64,000 nucleotides of DNA, from contig NZ_FODC01000003.1 in assembly GCF_900110275.1 (NCBI RefSeq), positions 806,001 through 870,000 of the forward strand, read 5' to 3'. Shown here in pieces: positions 1-8,509 of the stretch. The notes below the pieces were generated by a model that saw only the letters and a list, made by a program, of their open reading frames with translations, did no database searches and was not told where the DNA came from. The stretch is from Duganella sp. CF517. Its GTDB lineage: Bacteria > Pseudomonadota > Gammaproteobacteria > Burkholderiales > Burkholderiaceae_D. Positions within the stretch are counted from its first letter, which is position 1; every line of letters starts with the position of its first letter. The position numbers and the translations under genes were made by a program.

Positions 1-761
1 TGCACGACCAGCGCAGCGCGCGCCAAGGCTTCGACATCGCCTACGCCAAGGTCGGCGACGCCGACGTGAAGCTCGACGACTGGCGCATGACGCGCAACGC
101 CGACGGCAGCTACGCCATCCGCGTGGACGCCGCCAGCTTCGCGCTGAACCTGAAACTGGCGCCGTCGCAGCCGGTGCTGCTCCAGGGCGAGCGTGGCTAC
201 TCGCGCAAGGGGCCGCGCCCGGAGCAGGCCAGCTACTACTACAGCGAGCCGCAACTGAAGACCACCGGCACTATCACGCGCAATGGCAAGGCGGCGGCGG
301 TGACGGGCGCCAGCTGGCTCGATCACGAGTGGTCCAGCCAGATCCTGGGCGGCGATTCGGCCGCCGTCGGCTGGGATTGGATAGGCGCCAACCTCGATGA
401 CGGCGGGGCGCTGATGGCTTTCCAACTCCGCGACAAGACAGGTGCTAAACTATGGTCGCACGCGACATGGCGCGACGCATCCGGTAAGATCACGCAGTTC
501 GCGCCGGAGCAGGTCGGCTTTGCCGCGCAGCGGCGCTGGCGCTCGCCCCGCACCAACGCCGAATATCCGGTCGAAAGCCGGCTCACCACCGGCAACGTGG
601 AATGGCGGATCGTCCCATTGCAGGACGATCAGGAGCTCGATTCGCGCCGTTCGACCGGCGCGGTGTACTGGGAAGGCGCGGTGACGCTGACGCGCGACGG
701 CAAGCCGGCCGGCCGCGCCTATCTGGAACTGACGGGATATGTCAGCCCGATGAAACTGTAG
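1..761 (+). CDS. AttH/CrtC-like lipocalin-fold protein, 3' part only
   Basis: The reading frame is open from the first complete codon at position 3 to a TAG at 761, so the true start lies upstream of the window. The visible 252 residues resemble the AttH / hydroxyneurosporene-synthase-like (CrtC, lipocalin_9) family: a HDQRS-type beginning, a WLDHEWSSQ block, then GWDWIGANLDDGGALMAF and a C-terminal YWEGAV..GYLELTGY-like ending. Family members are beta-barrel proteins often encoded next to LolC/E-like ABC permease genes, and many are exported, but the N-terminus needed to test that is missing. Substrate and reaction are unknown. The next gene, an ABC exporter, starts 50 bp downstream on the same strand. 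Confidence 0.75.
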   Translation, partial: HDQRSARQGFDIAYAKVGDADVKLDDWRMTRNADGSYAIRVDAASFALNLKLAPSQPVLLQGERGYSRKGPRPEQASYYYSEPQLKTTGTITRNGKAAAVTGASWLDHEWSSQILGGDSAAVGWDWIGANLDDGGALMAFQLRDKTGAKLWSHATWRDASGKITQFAPEQVGFAAQRRWRSPRTNAEYPVESRLTTGNVEWRIVPLQDDQELDSRRSTGAVYWEGAVTLTRDGKPAGRAYLELTGYVSPMKL

Positions 762-811
762 AAGAATATTAGAACAACCCAAAGCATATTTACCGAAACC
801 GCAGCCACACG

Positions 812-2647
812 ATGACCAACAGCACCACCGCCAGCACCCAGACCGCAGTCGCGCCCAACGTCACCCGGGAACAAAAGAAAGGCAGCCTGTCGACGCTGCG
901 CGGCTTGCTGCCGTTCCTGGCGCCGTACAAGCGGCAATTCGTCATGGCCGGTATCGCGCTGGTGGTCGCCGCCTGCGCCACCCTGGCGATTCCGGCCGCC
1001 TTCAAGCAGATGATCGATCTCGGTTTCGGCGGCACCGGCGACAAGAGCATCAAGCACGTCGACCTGGTGTTCCTGGCGCTGTTCGGTGTCGCCACCGTGC
1101 TGGCGCTGGCGACGGCGGCGCGCTTCTATACCGTCTCCTGGCTGGGAGAACGCGTCACCGCCGATATCCGCAGCGCCGTCTACAAGCACGTGGTTACCCA
1201 AAGCCCCGAGTTTTTCGAAACCACCCAGACCGGCGAAGTCCTGTCGCGCATCACCACCGACACCACGCTGATCCAGGCTGTCGTCGGCACCAGCATCTCG
1301 ATGGCGCTGCGTAACGTGCTGCTGTTCATCGGCGGCCTGGTGATGCTGTTCGTGACCAGCGTCAAGCTGTCGGCCATCATCATCGGCCTGCTGGTGCTGA
1401 CGGTACTGCCGATCGTGATGTTCGGCCGCCGCGTGCGCGAGCTTTCGCGCGATTCGCAGGACCGCGTGGCCGACGCCTCGGCCATGGCCGGCGAAATCCT
1501 CAACGCCATGCCCACCGTGCAGGCCTTCACGCACGAGACGATCGAATCGAACCGCTTCGGCGCCTCGGTCGAAGGCGCCTTCAAGACCGCGATGCGCCGC
1601 ATCCGCGCCCGCGCCCTGCTGACCATGATCGCGATCGTGCTGGTGTTCGGCACCATCGTCTTCGTGCTGTGGCTCGGCGCCCACGCGGTGCTGTCGGGCG
1701 ACATGACCGGCGGCGACCTGGGGCAGTTCATCCTGTACGCCTCGATCGTGGCCGGCGCCATCGGCGCCCTGTCCGAAGTGATGGGCGAGGCGCAGCGCGC
1801 CGCCGGCGCCACCGAGCGCCTGCTAGAACTGATGGCCGTCAAATCGAACATCCAGTCGCCGGCCAAGCCGCTGGCGCTGCCGCCGCGCGCCGCCAACGGC
1901 GCGGCATTGAGCCTGCACGACGTCACGTTCTCGTATCCGTCGCGGCCGGAGACGGCGGCGCTGGGCCACCTGTCGCTGGATATCCGGCCCGGTGAAACGG
2001 TGGCGGTGGTCGGTCCTTCCGGCGCCGGCAAGACCACGCTATTCCAGCTGTTCCTGCGTTTCTACGATCCGCAAAGCGGCAGCATCAAGCTCGATGGCGT
2101 GGACATCACGCAGCTCGGCCTGCACACGCTGCGCGACGCCATTGGCATCGTGCCGCAGGATACGGTGATCTTCTCGGCCGACGCGATGGAAAACATCCGC
2201 TACGGCCGCGCCGGCGCCACCGACGAGGAAGTGATCCAGGCCGCCAAGCTGGCCGCGGCCCACGAATTCATCGAACGCCTGCCGCAAGGGTACAAATCAT
2301 TCCTGGGCGAGCGCGGCGTGCGCCTGTCCGGCGGACAGCGCCAGCGCATCGCCATCGCGCGCGCCTTGCTGAAAAATCCGCCGCTGCTGCTGCTCGACGA
2401 AGCCACCAGCGCGCTGGACGCCGAATCCGAGCGCCTGGTGCAAAAGGCGCTGGAGGCGGCGATGGTCGGCCGCACCACCGTCATCATCGCCCACCGCCTG
2501 GCCACGGTGCAGCGCGCGGACCGTATCATCGTCATGGAAGACGGCAAAATCGTCGAAACCGGCACCCATACGTCGCTGGTGGCGCTGGGTGGCATCTACG
2601 CCAACCTGGCCGCACTCCAGTTCCACAACGTCCACACCGCGCATTGA
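812..2647 (+). CDS. ABC exporter, fused permease and ATPase (MsbA/lipid-exporter type)
   Basis: A 611-residue half-transporter with an N-terminal six-helix exporter domain (about residues 30-330) followed by an ATPase domain. Walker A GPSGAGKTT lies near residue 401, the signature LSGGQRQR near 505, and Walker B LLLLDEATSALD near 526, followed by an H-loop in IIAHRLATV. It should act as a homodimer in the inner membrane, pumping a hydrophobic substrate outward with ATP. The arrangement matches the MsbA/LmrA/BmrA branch; the substrate (lipid, drug or peptide) cannot be told from sequence. It is probably not the essential lipid A flippase, because no lpxK is adjacent. ATG at 812 is accepted because of the match to family length; the ribosome site is weak. 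Confidence 0.9.
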   Translation: MTNSTTASTQTAVAPNVTREQKKGSLSTLRGLLPFLAPYKRQFVMAGIALVVAACATLAIPAAFKQMIDLGFGGTGDKSIKHVDLVFLALFGVATVLALATAARFYTVSWLGERVTADIRSAVYKHVVTQSPEFFETTQTGEVLSRITTDTTLIQAVVGTSISMALRNVLLFIGGLVMLFVTSVKLSAIIIGLLVLTVLPIVMFGRRVRELSRDSQDRVADASAMAGEILNAMPTVQAFTHETIESNRFGASVEGAFKTAMRRIRARALLTMIAIVLVFGTIVFVLWLGAHAVLSGDMTGGDLGQFILYASIVAGAIGALSEVMGEAQRAAGATERLLELMAVKSNIQSPAKPLALPPRAANGAALSLHDVTFSYPSRPETAALGHLSLDIRPGETVAVVGPSGAGKTTLFQLFLRFYDPQSGSIKLDGVDITQLGLHTLRDAIGIVPQDTVIFSADAMENIRYGRAGATDEEVIQAAKLAAAHEFIERLPQGYKSFLGERGVRLSGGQRQRIAIARALLKNPPLLLLDEATSALDAESERLVQKALEAAMVGRTTVIIAHRLATVQRADRIIVMEDGKIVETGTHTSLVALGGIYANLAALQFHNVHTAH

Positions 2648-2680
2648 TCGGGGTATCATTCATTCTTTCAGGAGAATGAA

Positions 2681-3766
2681 TTGACCGACGCCGAACTGCG
2701 CCTCCGCTGCCGCACCCACCTTCCCGGCCATCGCCAACCCTCGCCCGCGCAACTGTTCGCGGCGATGGCGGCGTGGTGCGAGGCGAACGGCGTGGAGCAC
2801 GACACCTACGGCAACGGCGCCCTGATCCAGGAATTCGAGCAAAAAGTCGCGAAACTGCTCGGTTTCGAGGCGGCGCTGTTCTGCATCACCGGTACCATGA
2901 CGCAAGCGACCGCGCTGCGCATCGCCTGCGAGGAACGCGGCAGCAAGCTGGTGGCGCTGCACCCGACGTCGCACATCCTGCGCCACGAACGCGCCAATCA
3001 TCAACTGTTCGACCACTTCCACGCGCTGCAAATCGGTGACCAGAACCGTCCGTGGACGCTTGAAGAACTCCAGGGCATCCCGGACAAGTTGGGCGCAGCC
3101 ACGCTGGAACTGCCGATGCGCGAGATCGGCGGCCAGTGCCCGGAGTGGGAAGATCTGGCGGCCATCAAGACCTACTGCCGCGAGCAGGCCATCCATTTGC
3201 ACCTGGACGGCGCGCGCCTGTGGGAGACCGCCGCCGCGTACGGACGCACGGCCGGCGAAATCGCCACCGGCTTCGACACGGTCTACGTGTCGCTGTATAA
3301 AGGCATCGGCGGTATGGGTGGCGCCATGTTGCTCGGCTCCGCCTCGTTCGTCGCCAAGGCCCAAGAGTGGTACCGCCGCCAGGGCGGCAATGTCTACCAG
3401 CGCACGCCGTACGTGGTGGCCGCCGCGATGCAGTTCGATGCGCGGCTGGCGGCGATGCCGGACTACTTCCGCCGCACGCTGTGGCTCTACGAGACGCTGC
3501 GCGACTATCCGCTGCTGACGCCCAATCCGGCGCGCCCGCAAGCGAGCATGCTGCATCTGCATCTGCCGGTGAGCCGCGACCGCGCGCTGAACATCCGCAA
3601 CCTGATCGCCGAGCGGCACGGCGTCTGGCTGTTCAATGGCGCCAGCCACGGCGCGCTGCAGGACCGCAGCTCGGTGGAGCTGTACATCGGCGACAACCTG
3701 CTCAATATGCCGGACGACCGCGTGCGCGAGATACTGTCGCTGTGGTCCGCCGCACTGGCCAACTAA
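2681..3766 (+). CDS. Threonine aldolase family PLP enzyme (beta-eliminating lyase fold)
   Basis: A 361-residue fold-type I PLP enzyme of the low-specificity threonine aldolase / beta-eliminating lyase family, which cleaves L-threonine or allo-threonine to glycine and acetaldehyde. Visible hallmarks are the N-terminal DTYGNGALIQEFE segment, the cofactor-contacting Asp in HLHLDGARLWE, and the Schiff-base lysine (Lys207) in VSLYKGIGGMGG. The start is TTG at 2681, chosen because AGGAGAA sits at 2670-2676 just before it and the protein then aligns from its first residues. Genuine LtaE proteins are usually slightly shorter (about 330-350 residues), so a related lyase with other substrate preference is possible. 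Confidence 0.85.
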   Translation: MTDAELRLRCRTHLPGHRQPSPAQLFAAMAAWCEANGVEHDTYGNGALIQEFEQKVAKLLGFEAALFCITGTMTQATALRIACEERGSKLVALHPTSHILRHERANHQLFDHFHALQIGDQNRPWTLEELQGIPDKLGAATLELPMREIGGQCPEWEDLAAIKTYCREQAIHLHLDGARLWETAAAYGRTAGEIATGFDTVYVSLYKGIGGMGGAMLLGSASFVAKAQEWYRRQGGNVYQRTPYVVAAAMQFDARLAAMPDYFRRTLWLYETLRDYPLLTPNPARPQASMLHLHLPVSRDRALNIRNLIAERHGVWLFNGASHGALQDRSSVELYIGDNLLNMPDDRVREILSLWSAALAN

Positions 3767-3827
3767 TTTCGCACAAGCCGGGACAACCGGCTACACTGCG
3801 CCCTCTTTTCGTTTTACTGCACATACA

Positions 3828-5375
3828 ATGACCTTCCAAGCACTCGGCCTGATCGATCCAATCCAGCGTACGCTGGACACCCTGGGCTACAAACAGCCGA
3901 CGCCCGTCCAAAAACAAGCCATTCCCGTCGTCCTGGCGGGCCGCGACCTGATGGCCGCCGCCCAAACCGGCACCGGCAAGACGGCCGGCTTCGCGCTGCC
4001 CATCCTTCAGCGTCTGACGATGGACGGCGTGACTGCGCCGAAAGCGGTGCGCTGCCTGGTGCTGGTGCCGACCCGCGAACTGGCGGAGCAGGTCTACGAA
4101 AGCTTCCGCACCTATGGCGGCAATCTGCCGCTGCGCTGCGCGGTGGCGTACGGCGGCGTGCCGATCGAGCCGCAAATCACCAAGCTGCGCAAAGGCCTGG
4201 ACGTGCTGGTGGCGACGCCCGGCCGCCTGAAAGACCTGCACGACCAGGGCGCGATCAGCTTCACGCTGCTGCAAACGCTGGTGCTCGACGAGGCGGACCG
4301 CATGCTTGACCTGGGCTTCGAACGCGATCTGGACATCCTGCTGGCGGCGCTGCCGAAAAAGCGCCAGACCTTGCTGTTCTCGGCCACGTTCTCCGACGAG
4401 ATCCGCCAGCTGGCCAAAGGCATGTTGAAGGACCCGGTATCGATCCAGGTCAGCGCCAGCAACACCACCACCAAAAGCGTCAAGCAATGGCTGATCCCCA
4501 CCGACAAGCGCCGCAAGCCGGAACTGCTGCTGCATCTGCTGAAAAAGCTCCAGTGGGGCCAGGTACTGGTGTTCGTCAAAACGCGCAAAGGCGTCGAGAC
4601 GCTGGTCAAAACGCTGCAGGAGCACGGCATCTCCGCCGACTCGATCCACGGCGACAAGACCCAGCCGGCGCGCCTGAAGGCGCTGGCGCGCTTTAAACAG
4701 GCCGAAGTCCAGCTATTGGTGGCGACCGACGTCGCCGCGCGCGGTTTGGATATCGAAGCGCTGCCGCAGGTGGTCAACTTCGATTTGCCGACCGTAGCGG
4801 AGGACTACATCCACCGCATCGGCCGCACCGGCCGCGCGGGCATGGAAGGCGAAGCGGTGTCCCTGGTCTGCGCCGACGAAGTCGAAATTCTGAAGGCTAT
4901 CGAGACCTTGACCGGCCAGGTGATAAGGCGTGAAGAGGAACCGGGCTTCGAAGCGGATCACCGCGTGCCGGAAACCGGCCCGAAAGGCGTGGCGGCGGCG
5001 CTGGCGAAGAAAGCGGCCGCCGAAGCGCCGGCCAAGAAAAAACGTCCATTCACCGGTCCGGCCGGTGGCACGGCGGCGGGCAAGGCTTCGGGCGGGACGA
5101 CCGCCAGCAAAGCGGCCGCGCGGCCGGCTGGCGGCGACGCCTCCCTCGGCACCTGGACGCCACCCGTGCCAACTGCGGGCAAGGGCGCCGGCGCAACGCG
5201 CTCCGCTGGCGGCAAAGCCGGCACGGGCCGCATCTACGGCGGTGTCGGCAAGCCGGCGGCGCCGAAGGGCGCCGTCGTCGTCACCGGCGGTCGTGGCGCC
5301 AAATCGCTCGCCCGCGCGGCCGGCAAGGTCACCGCGCAGCCGGGCGGCCGCAAGCCCAAATCGGGCAGCCGCTAA
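3828..5375 (+). CDS. rhlE: DEAD-box ATP-dependent RNA helicase, RhlE type
   Basis: A 515-residue DEAD-box helicase that unwinds short RNA duplexes in ribosome assembly or RNA decay. In order: Q-motif region (about residues 4-30), motif I AQTGTGKT at 45-52, PTRELAEQV, DEAD near 155, SAT, then the second RecA domain with RGLDIEALPQV and HRIGRTGR. After about residue 390 comes a long Ala/Lys/Gly/Pro-rich, very basic tail typical of RhlE proteins in beta-proteobacteria and thought to bind RNA. The start is the ATG at 3828; the frame stays open further upstream, but that part overlaps the aldolase gene and has no helicase similarity. Confidence 0.92.
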   Translation: MTFQALGLIDPIQRTLDTLGYKQPTPVQKQAIPVVLAGRDLMAAAQTGTGKTAGFALPILQRLTMDGVTAPKAVRCLVLVPTRELAEQVYESFRTYGGNLPLRCAVAYGGVPIEPQITKLRKGLDVLVATPGRLKDLHDQGAISFTLLQTLVLDEADRMLDLGFERDLDILLAALPKKRQTLLFSATFSDEIRQLAKGMLKDPVSIQVSASNTTTKSVKQWLIPTDKRRKPELLLHLLKKLQWGQVLVFVKTRKGVETLVKTLQEHGISADSIHGDKTQPARLKALARFKQAEVQLLVATDVAARGLDIEALPQVVNFDLPTVAEDYIHRIGRTGRAGMEGEAVSLVCADEVEILKAIETLTGQVIRREEEPGFEADHRVPETGPKGVAAALAKKAAAEAPAKKKRPFTGPAGGTAAGKASGGTTASKAAARPAGGDASLGTWTPPVPTAGKGAGATRSAGGKAGTGRIYGGVGKPAAPKGAVVVTGGRGAKSLARAAGKVTAQPGGRKPKSGSR

Positions 5376-5390
5376 GAGGTCCGGTCAGGA

Positions 5391-6560
5391 ATGGGCAAAA
5401 AAATAACGCGGCGCCAGGCGATCACGCGGACATCGATGGCGCTTGGCGCCGCGATACTGGGTAATCTGGGTCTGGCGCTTGCCGCACCGGCCGGCGCCAA
5501 GTCCGCGCAACGTCCCAATATCCTGCTACTGGTCGCCGACGGCTGGAGTTGGCAAGGCTCCGAGGCGGTCGACAGACTTGGTCTGCGCATGCCGACTTTC
5601 GCCCGCCTTCAGCGCGACGGCATCAGCTTCGAAAATGCCTTTACCGAATCGCCTGGCGCGCAACTCCCCTGCGTGGACATGCTCAAGAAAAGCGGCTACG
5701 CGGTCGCCAGCGACGATTTCGACACTTTCCTCGCCAAGCGAACCGCCGGCAAGCCGCTTTTGTTCTGTCTTGAATCGAAGAGTTCGCACCGGCGGTCGAA
5801 CGCAGCGATCGATACCGCGAACCCCGTCGTACCGCCCTACCTTCCCGACACGCCGGCGGTGCGTAGCGACATCGGCGCCTACCGTTCGGAGATCGAGCGC
5901 TTCGATCACGAAGCGGGCTTGCTGATCGAGCGGCTGGAACGCGCGGGCCGGCTCTCCGATACGCTGGTTGTCATGACCGGCAAAGGCGGCTTTCCGTTTC
6001 CGCGTGGTGCGGGGACGCTTTACGACGCCGGCACTCACGTGCCATTGGTCGTCATGTACCCGGGCGGAGTCGCTGCCGGCCGCGTAACCAAATCGCTGGT
6101 CGGCAGTACCGATCTGGCGGCAATCGTCCTTGACGTCACCGGCGCGGCCAAGCGGGAGACGATCAACGCGCGGACCTTTGTGCTGACGGGTAGTGAAAGC
6201 TATCCTTCCCGCGCGATCAGAACACCTCAGTACCTCTACATTCGCAACGCCTTCCCGGACCGCTGGCCCGCCGGCGCGCCAGCGCGACAAGCCGTCACGC
6301 CAGCGCGACTGGACAGCGACATCAGCGCGGCTTTCGCCGGCATCGCCCCTTGTCCAAGCAAGACCGCGATGATCGTCGGCCGTGGCAATCCAGCCATGGA
6401 CCGGCTGCTGGACCTGGCGACCGCCAAGCGCCCGGCTGCGGAGCTATACGACGTCCGCACTGACCCGTACCAGCTCAATAATCTGGCGGCCGCTCCGGCG
6501 ATGAAGGCCATCGTCGCCCGCCTGGACAAACAGCTGGCGAGCCACCACGGAGATACGTAG
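5391..6560 (+). CDS. Sulfatase-like protein lacking catalytic residues (probable pseudoenzyme)
   Basis: 389 residues with an N-terminal twin-arginine-like leader (RR at 7-8, hydrophobic stretch to about 33) and an alkaline-phosphatase/sulfatase fold: RPNILLLVADGW (41-52), PTFARLQRDGISFENAF (68-84), FPFPRGAGTLYDAGTHVPLVV (201-221) and a C-terminal ELYDVRTDPYQLNNLA. Active relatives have a second metal-binding Asp after ADD, a C-x-P-S-R formylglycine motif and a TSDNG metal site. Here the first is Gly51, the formylglycine region is absent (ESPGAQLP runs straight into CVDMLKKSGYAV), and the third reads TGKGG. The protein is also about 80-100 residues shorter than usual. It was probably once an exported sulfohydrolase and is now inactive or repurposed. 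The stop codon lies in a dispersed repeat. Confidence 0.75.
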   Translation: MGKKITRRQAITRTSMALGAAILGNLGLALAAPAGAKSAQRPNILLLVADGWSWQGSEAVDRLGLRMPTFARLQRDGISFENAFTESPGAQLPCVDMLKKSGYAVASDDFDTFLAKRTAGKPLLFCLESKSSHRRSNAAIDTANPVVPPYLPDTPAVRSDIGAYRSEIERFDHEAGLLIERLERAGRLSDTLVVMTGKGGFPFPRGAGTLYDAGTHVPLVVMYPGGVAAGRVTKSLVGSTDLAAIVLDVTGAAKRETINARTFVLTGSESYPSRAIRTPQYLYIRNAFPDRWPAGAPARQAVTPARLDSDISAAFAGIAPCPSKTAMIVGRGNPAMDRLLDLATAKRPAAELYDVRTDPYQLNNLAAAPAMKAIVARLDKQLASHHGDT

Positions 6561-6649
6561 GGCGAATCAGCGAAGCGTAATCGGCCGAGCATGAGCGGCC
6601 GACAACGCATGCCTGGCCGATTACGGCGTTCCGCCCAATCCGCCATACG
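6556..6649. repeat. Dispersed palindromic element, copy 1
   Basis: About 94 bp. The left arm contains GGGCGAATCAGCGAAGCG followed by GTAATCGGCC, the centre contains CGCATGCCT, and the right arm is a diverged reverse complement (GGCCGATTACGG then CCGCCCAATCCGCC). The same design recurs at 8401-8492 and, decayed, at 61156-61226. It ends the sulfatase-like gene (its TAG stop is in the left edge) and lies directly upstream of thyA. It resembles a non-autonomous palindromic repeat (REP/MITE class). Confidence 0.75.
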
Positions 6650-6703
6650 TGCCTCTGATAAAATACCCGACTTTAGAGCCGCAACGCTCACGTTGGAGAA
6701 CAT

Positions 6704-7678
6704 ATGCAGCAATACCAGGAACTGATCCAGACCGTCCTCGACACGGGCAGCTGGCAAGACAACCGCACCGGCATCCGCACCCTGAGCGTGCCGGGCGCGA
6801 TGATGCGCTTCGACCTGCTGAACGACGGCTTCCCCGCCGTGACGACCAAGCGCCTGGCCTTCAAATCCGTGGTCGGCGAACTGTGCGCCTTCCTGCGCGC
6901 CTCCCGCAGCGCCGCCGACTTCCGCGCGCTGGGCTGCAAAGTCTGGGACCAGAACGCCAACGAAAACAAGCAATGGCTCGACAACCCTTATCGCCTCGGC
7001 GAAGATGACCTGGGCCCGGTCTACGGCGTTCAATGGCGTCAATGGCCTGGCTTCAAACTGATCGAAGTCGATCAGCCGGCGCAAATCGCCGACGCCCAGG
7101 AAAACGGTTTCCGCCTGATCTCGCAGTTCGACGACAACGGCGTGCCCAAGGTCCTGCTGCACAAATCGATCGACCAGTTGCGCGAATGCCTGGACACCAT
7201 CGTCAACAATCCTGGCAGCCGCCGTATCCTGTTCCACGGCTGGAATCCGGCGGTGCTGGACGCGGTCGCGCTGCCTGCCTGCCACCTGCTCTACCAGTTC
7301 ATCCCGAATCCGACCACGCGCGAGCTGTCGATGTGCCTCTACGTGCGCTCGAACGACCTGGGTCTGGGCACGCCCTTCAATCTGGCGGAAGGCGCGGCGC
7401 TGATGCATCTGGTTGGCCGGCTGACAGGCTACACGCCGCGCTGGTTCAGCTACTTTATCGGCGACGCGCACATCTACGAAAACCACATGGATATGGTCAA
7501 AGAGCAGTTGACCCGAACGCCTTTCGCCGCGCCGCAGTTGCGTATCTCCGACCGCGTGCCGGACTTCGCCAAGACCGGCAAATACGAGCCGGAATGGCTG
7601 GAGAAGATCGAACCGACCGACTTCTCGCTCGAAGGCTACCAGCACCACGCACCGATCACGGCGCCGATGGCGGTATGA
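6704..7678 (+). CDS. thyA: Thymidylate synthase
   Basis: A 324-residue thymidylate synthase converting dUMP and methylene-tetrahydrofolate to dTMP and dihydrofolate in the cytoplasm. The catalytic cysteine is Cys193 in [10 protein letters not shown]; the dUMP-binding Arg pair is in [12 protein letters not shown], and [12 protein letters not shown] and the C-terminal ITAPMAV are also typical. It is longer than the 264-residue E. coli enzyme because of insertions in the first half (around residues 85-145), a form seen in several beta-proteobacteria. TTGGAGAA lies 3-10 bases upstream of the ATG. The 3' end overlaps the next start by four bases (ATGA), implying translational coupling. folA, which regenerates the folate, lies 3.9 kb downstream. 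Confidence 0.96.
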   Translation: MQQYQELIQTVLDTGSWQDNRTGIRTLSVPGAMMRFDLLNDGFPAVTTKRLAFKSVVGELCAFLRASRSAADFRALGCKVWDQNANENKQWLDNPYRLGEDDLGPVYGVQWRQWPGFKLIEVDQPAQIADAQENGFRLISQFDDNGVPKVLLHKSIDQLRECLDTIVNNPGSRRILFHGWNPAVLDAVALPACHLLYQFIPNPTTRELSMCLYVRSNDLGLGTPFNLAEGAALMHLVGRLTGYTPRWFSYFIGDAHIYENHMDMVKEQLTRTPFAAPQLRISDRVPDFAKTGKYEPEWLEKIEPTDFSLEGYQHHAPITAPMAV

Positions 7679-8385
7679 CGCGCCTGGACTTCATTCCGGG
7701 GACGTTGTGCGACGCACGGATGTGGTCCAGGCTCACCCCGTTGTTGGGCGACGCCTTCGAGTTCAACTACGTACCGCTGCATCAGGCCCGCACGCGGCTG
7801 CAAATGCAGGAGCTGATCGCGGCGCATAGCGCCCCGCAAGCCAATCTCGTGGCGTTTTCGCTTGGTGCCTACCTGGCGATCGAGCATGCGGTGGCGCATC
7901 CGGAGCGCGTGAAGTCATTAATATTGATCGCCAATTCGGCCAAGGGGCTGAAGCCGGCGGAGGTGTTGGCACGCGAGCGGATCGTGGCGATGTTGGAGCG
8001 GAACGCGTATGCGGGGATGTCGCGCCAGCGCTTGCGCGAGTTGCTGCATCCGGCGCACCTGGACGACGAGGCGATTGTCGGACCGATCCAGCAGATGGCG
8101 CTCGATCTTGGCAAGGAGGTGTTGTTGACACAGTTTGCGACGACCATCGACCGGCCGGACTTAATGGAGCGGTTGGCGGAGTTGAGTTTTCCGGTGCTGA
8201 TCGTTGGCGCGGAGGCGGACAATCTGGTTCCACCGGAAGATCTGCGGCAGATGGCCGAGCGCTTCCCAAAGGCCACCCTGCAGATGCTCGCGGGCGATAC
8301 GGGGCATATGATTCCGCTGGAAGCGCCCGCGGCGCTGGCGCGGCAAATGCTTGCCTTCCATCAGAGCATCGACCATAACGTCTAA
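7675..8385 (+). CDS. Alpha/beta hydrolase coupled to thyA
   Basis: A 236-residue alpha/beta-hydrolase-fold protein. The nucleophile elbow is AFSLGAY (Ser with Ala in place of the usual first Gly), the acid is probably Asp in [10 protein letters not shown], and the base is His in [13 protein letters not shown]. There is no signal peptide, so it should be cytoplasmic. The ATG overlaps the thyA stop (ATGA), so the two are one transcription and translation unit. Substrate unknown; an esterase or thioesterase-like activity is the usual expectation, but nothing in the context narrows it. Confidence 0.82.
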   Translation: MTRLDFIPGTLCDARMWSRLTPLLGDAFEFNYVPLHQARTRLQMQELIAAHSAPQANLVAFSLGAYLAIEHAVAHPERVKSLILIANSAKGLKPAEVLARERIVAMLERNAYAGMSRQRLRELLHPAHLDDEAIVGPIQQMALDLGKEVLLTQFATTIDRPDLMERLAELSFPVLIVGAEADNLVPPEDLRQMAERFPKATLQMLAGDTGHMIPLEAPAALARQMLAFHQSIDHNV

Positions 8386-8400
8386 GGTCGTATAAACCAC

Positions 8401-8492
8401 ATAGGGCGGATTAGCGAATCGTAATCGGCCATCCACGCGCCCCGTTGACGCATGCATGACCGATTATGACGTTTTCCGCCTAATCCGCCCTA
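8401..8492. repeat. Dispersed palindromic element, copy 2 (best preserved)
   Basis: About 92 bp bounded by a perfect 13-bp terminal inverted repeat: TAGGGCGGATTAG at 8402-8414 and its complement at 8480-8492. Inside are a second imperfect inverted pair (GTAATCGGCCAT against ATGACCGATTATGAC) and a GCATGCATG centre. It lies between the convergent alpha/beta hydrolase and M16 peptidase genes and could fold as a long hairpin that ends both transcripts. Confidence 0.8.
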
Positions 8493-8509
8493 CGGCTTTC
8501 AGATCGAAT

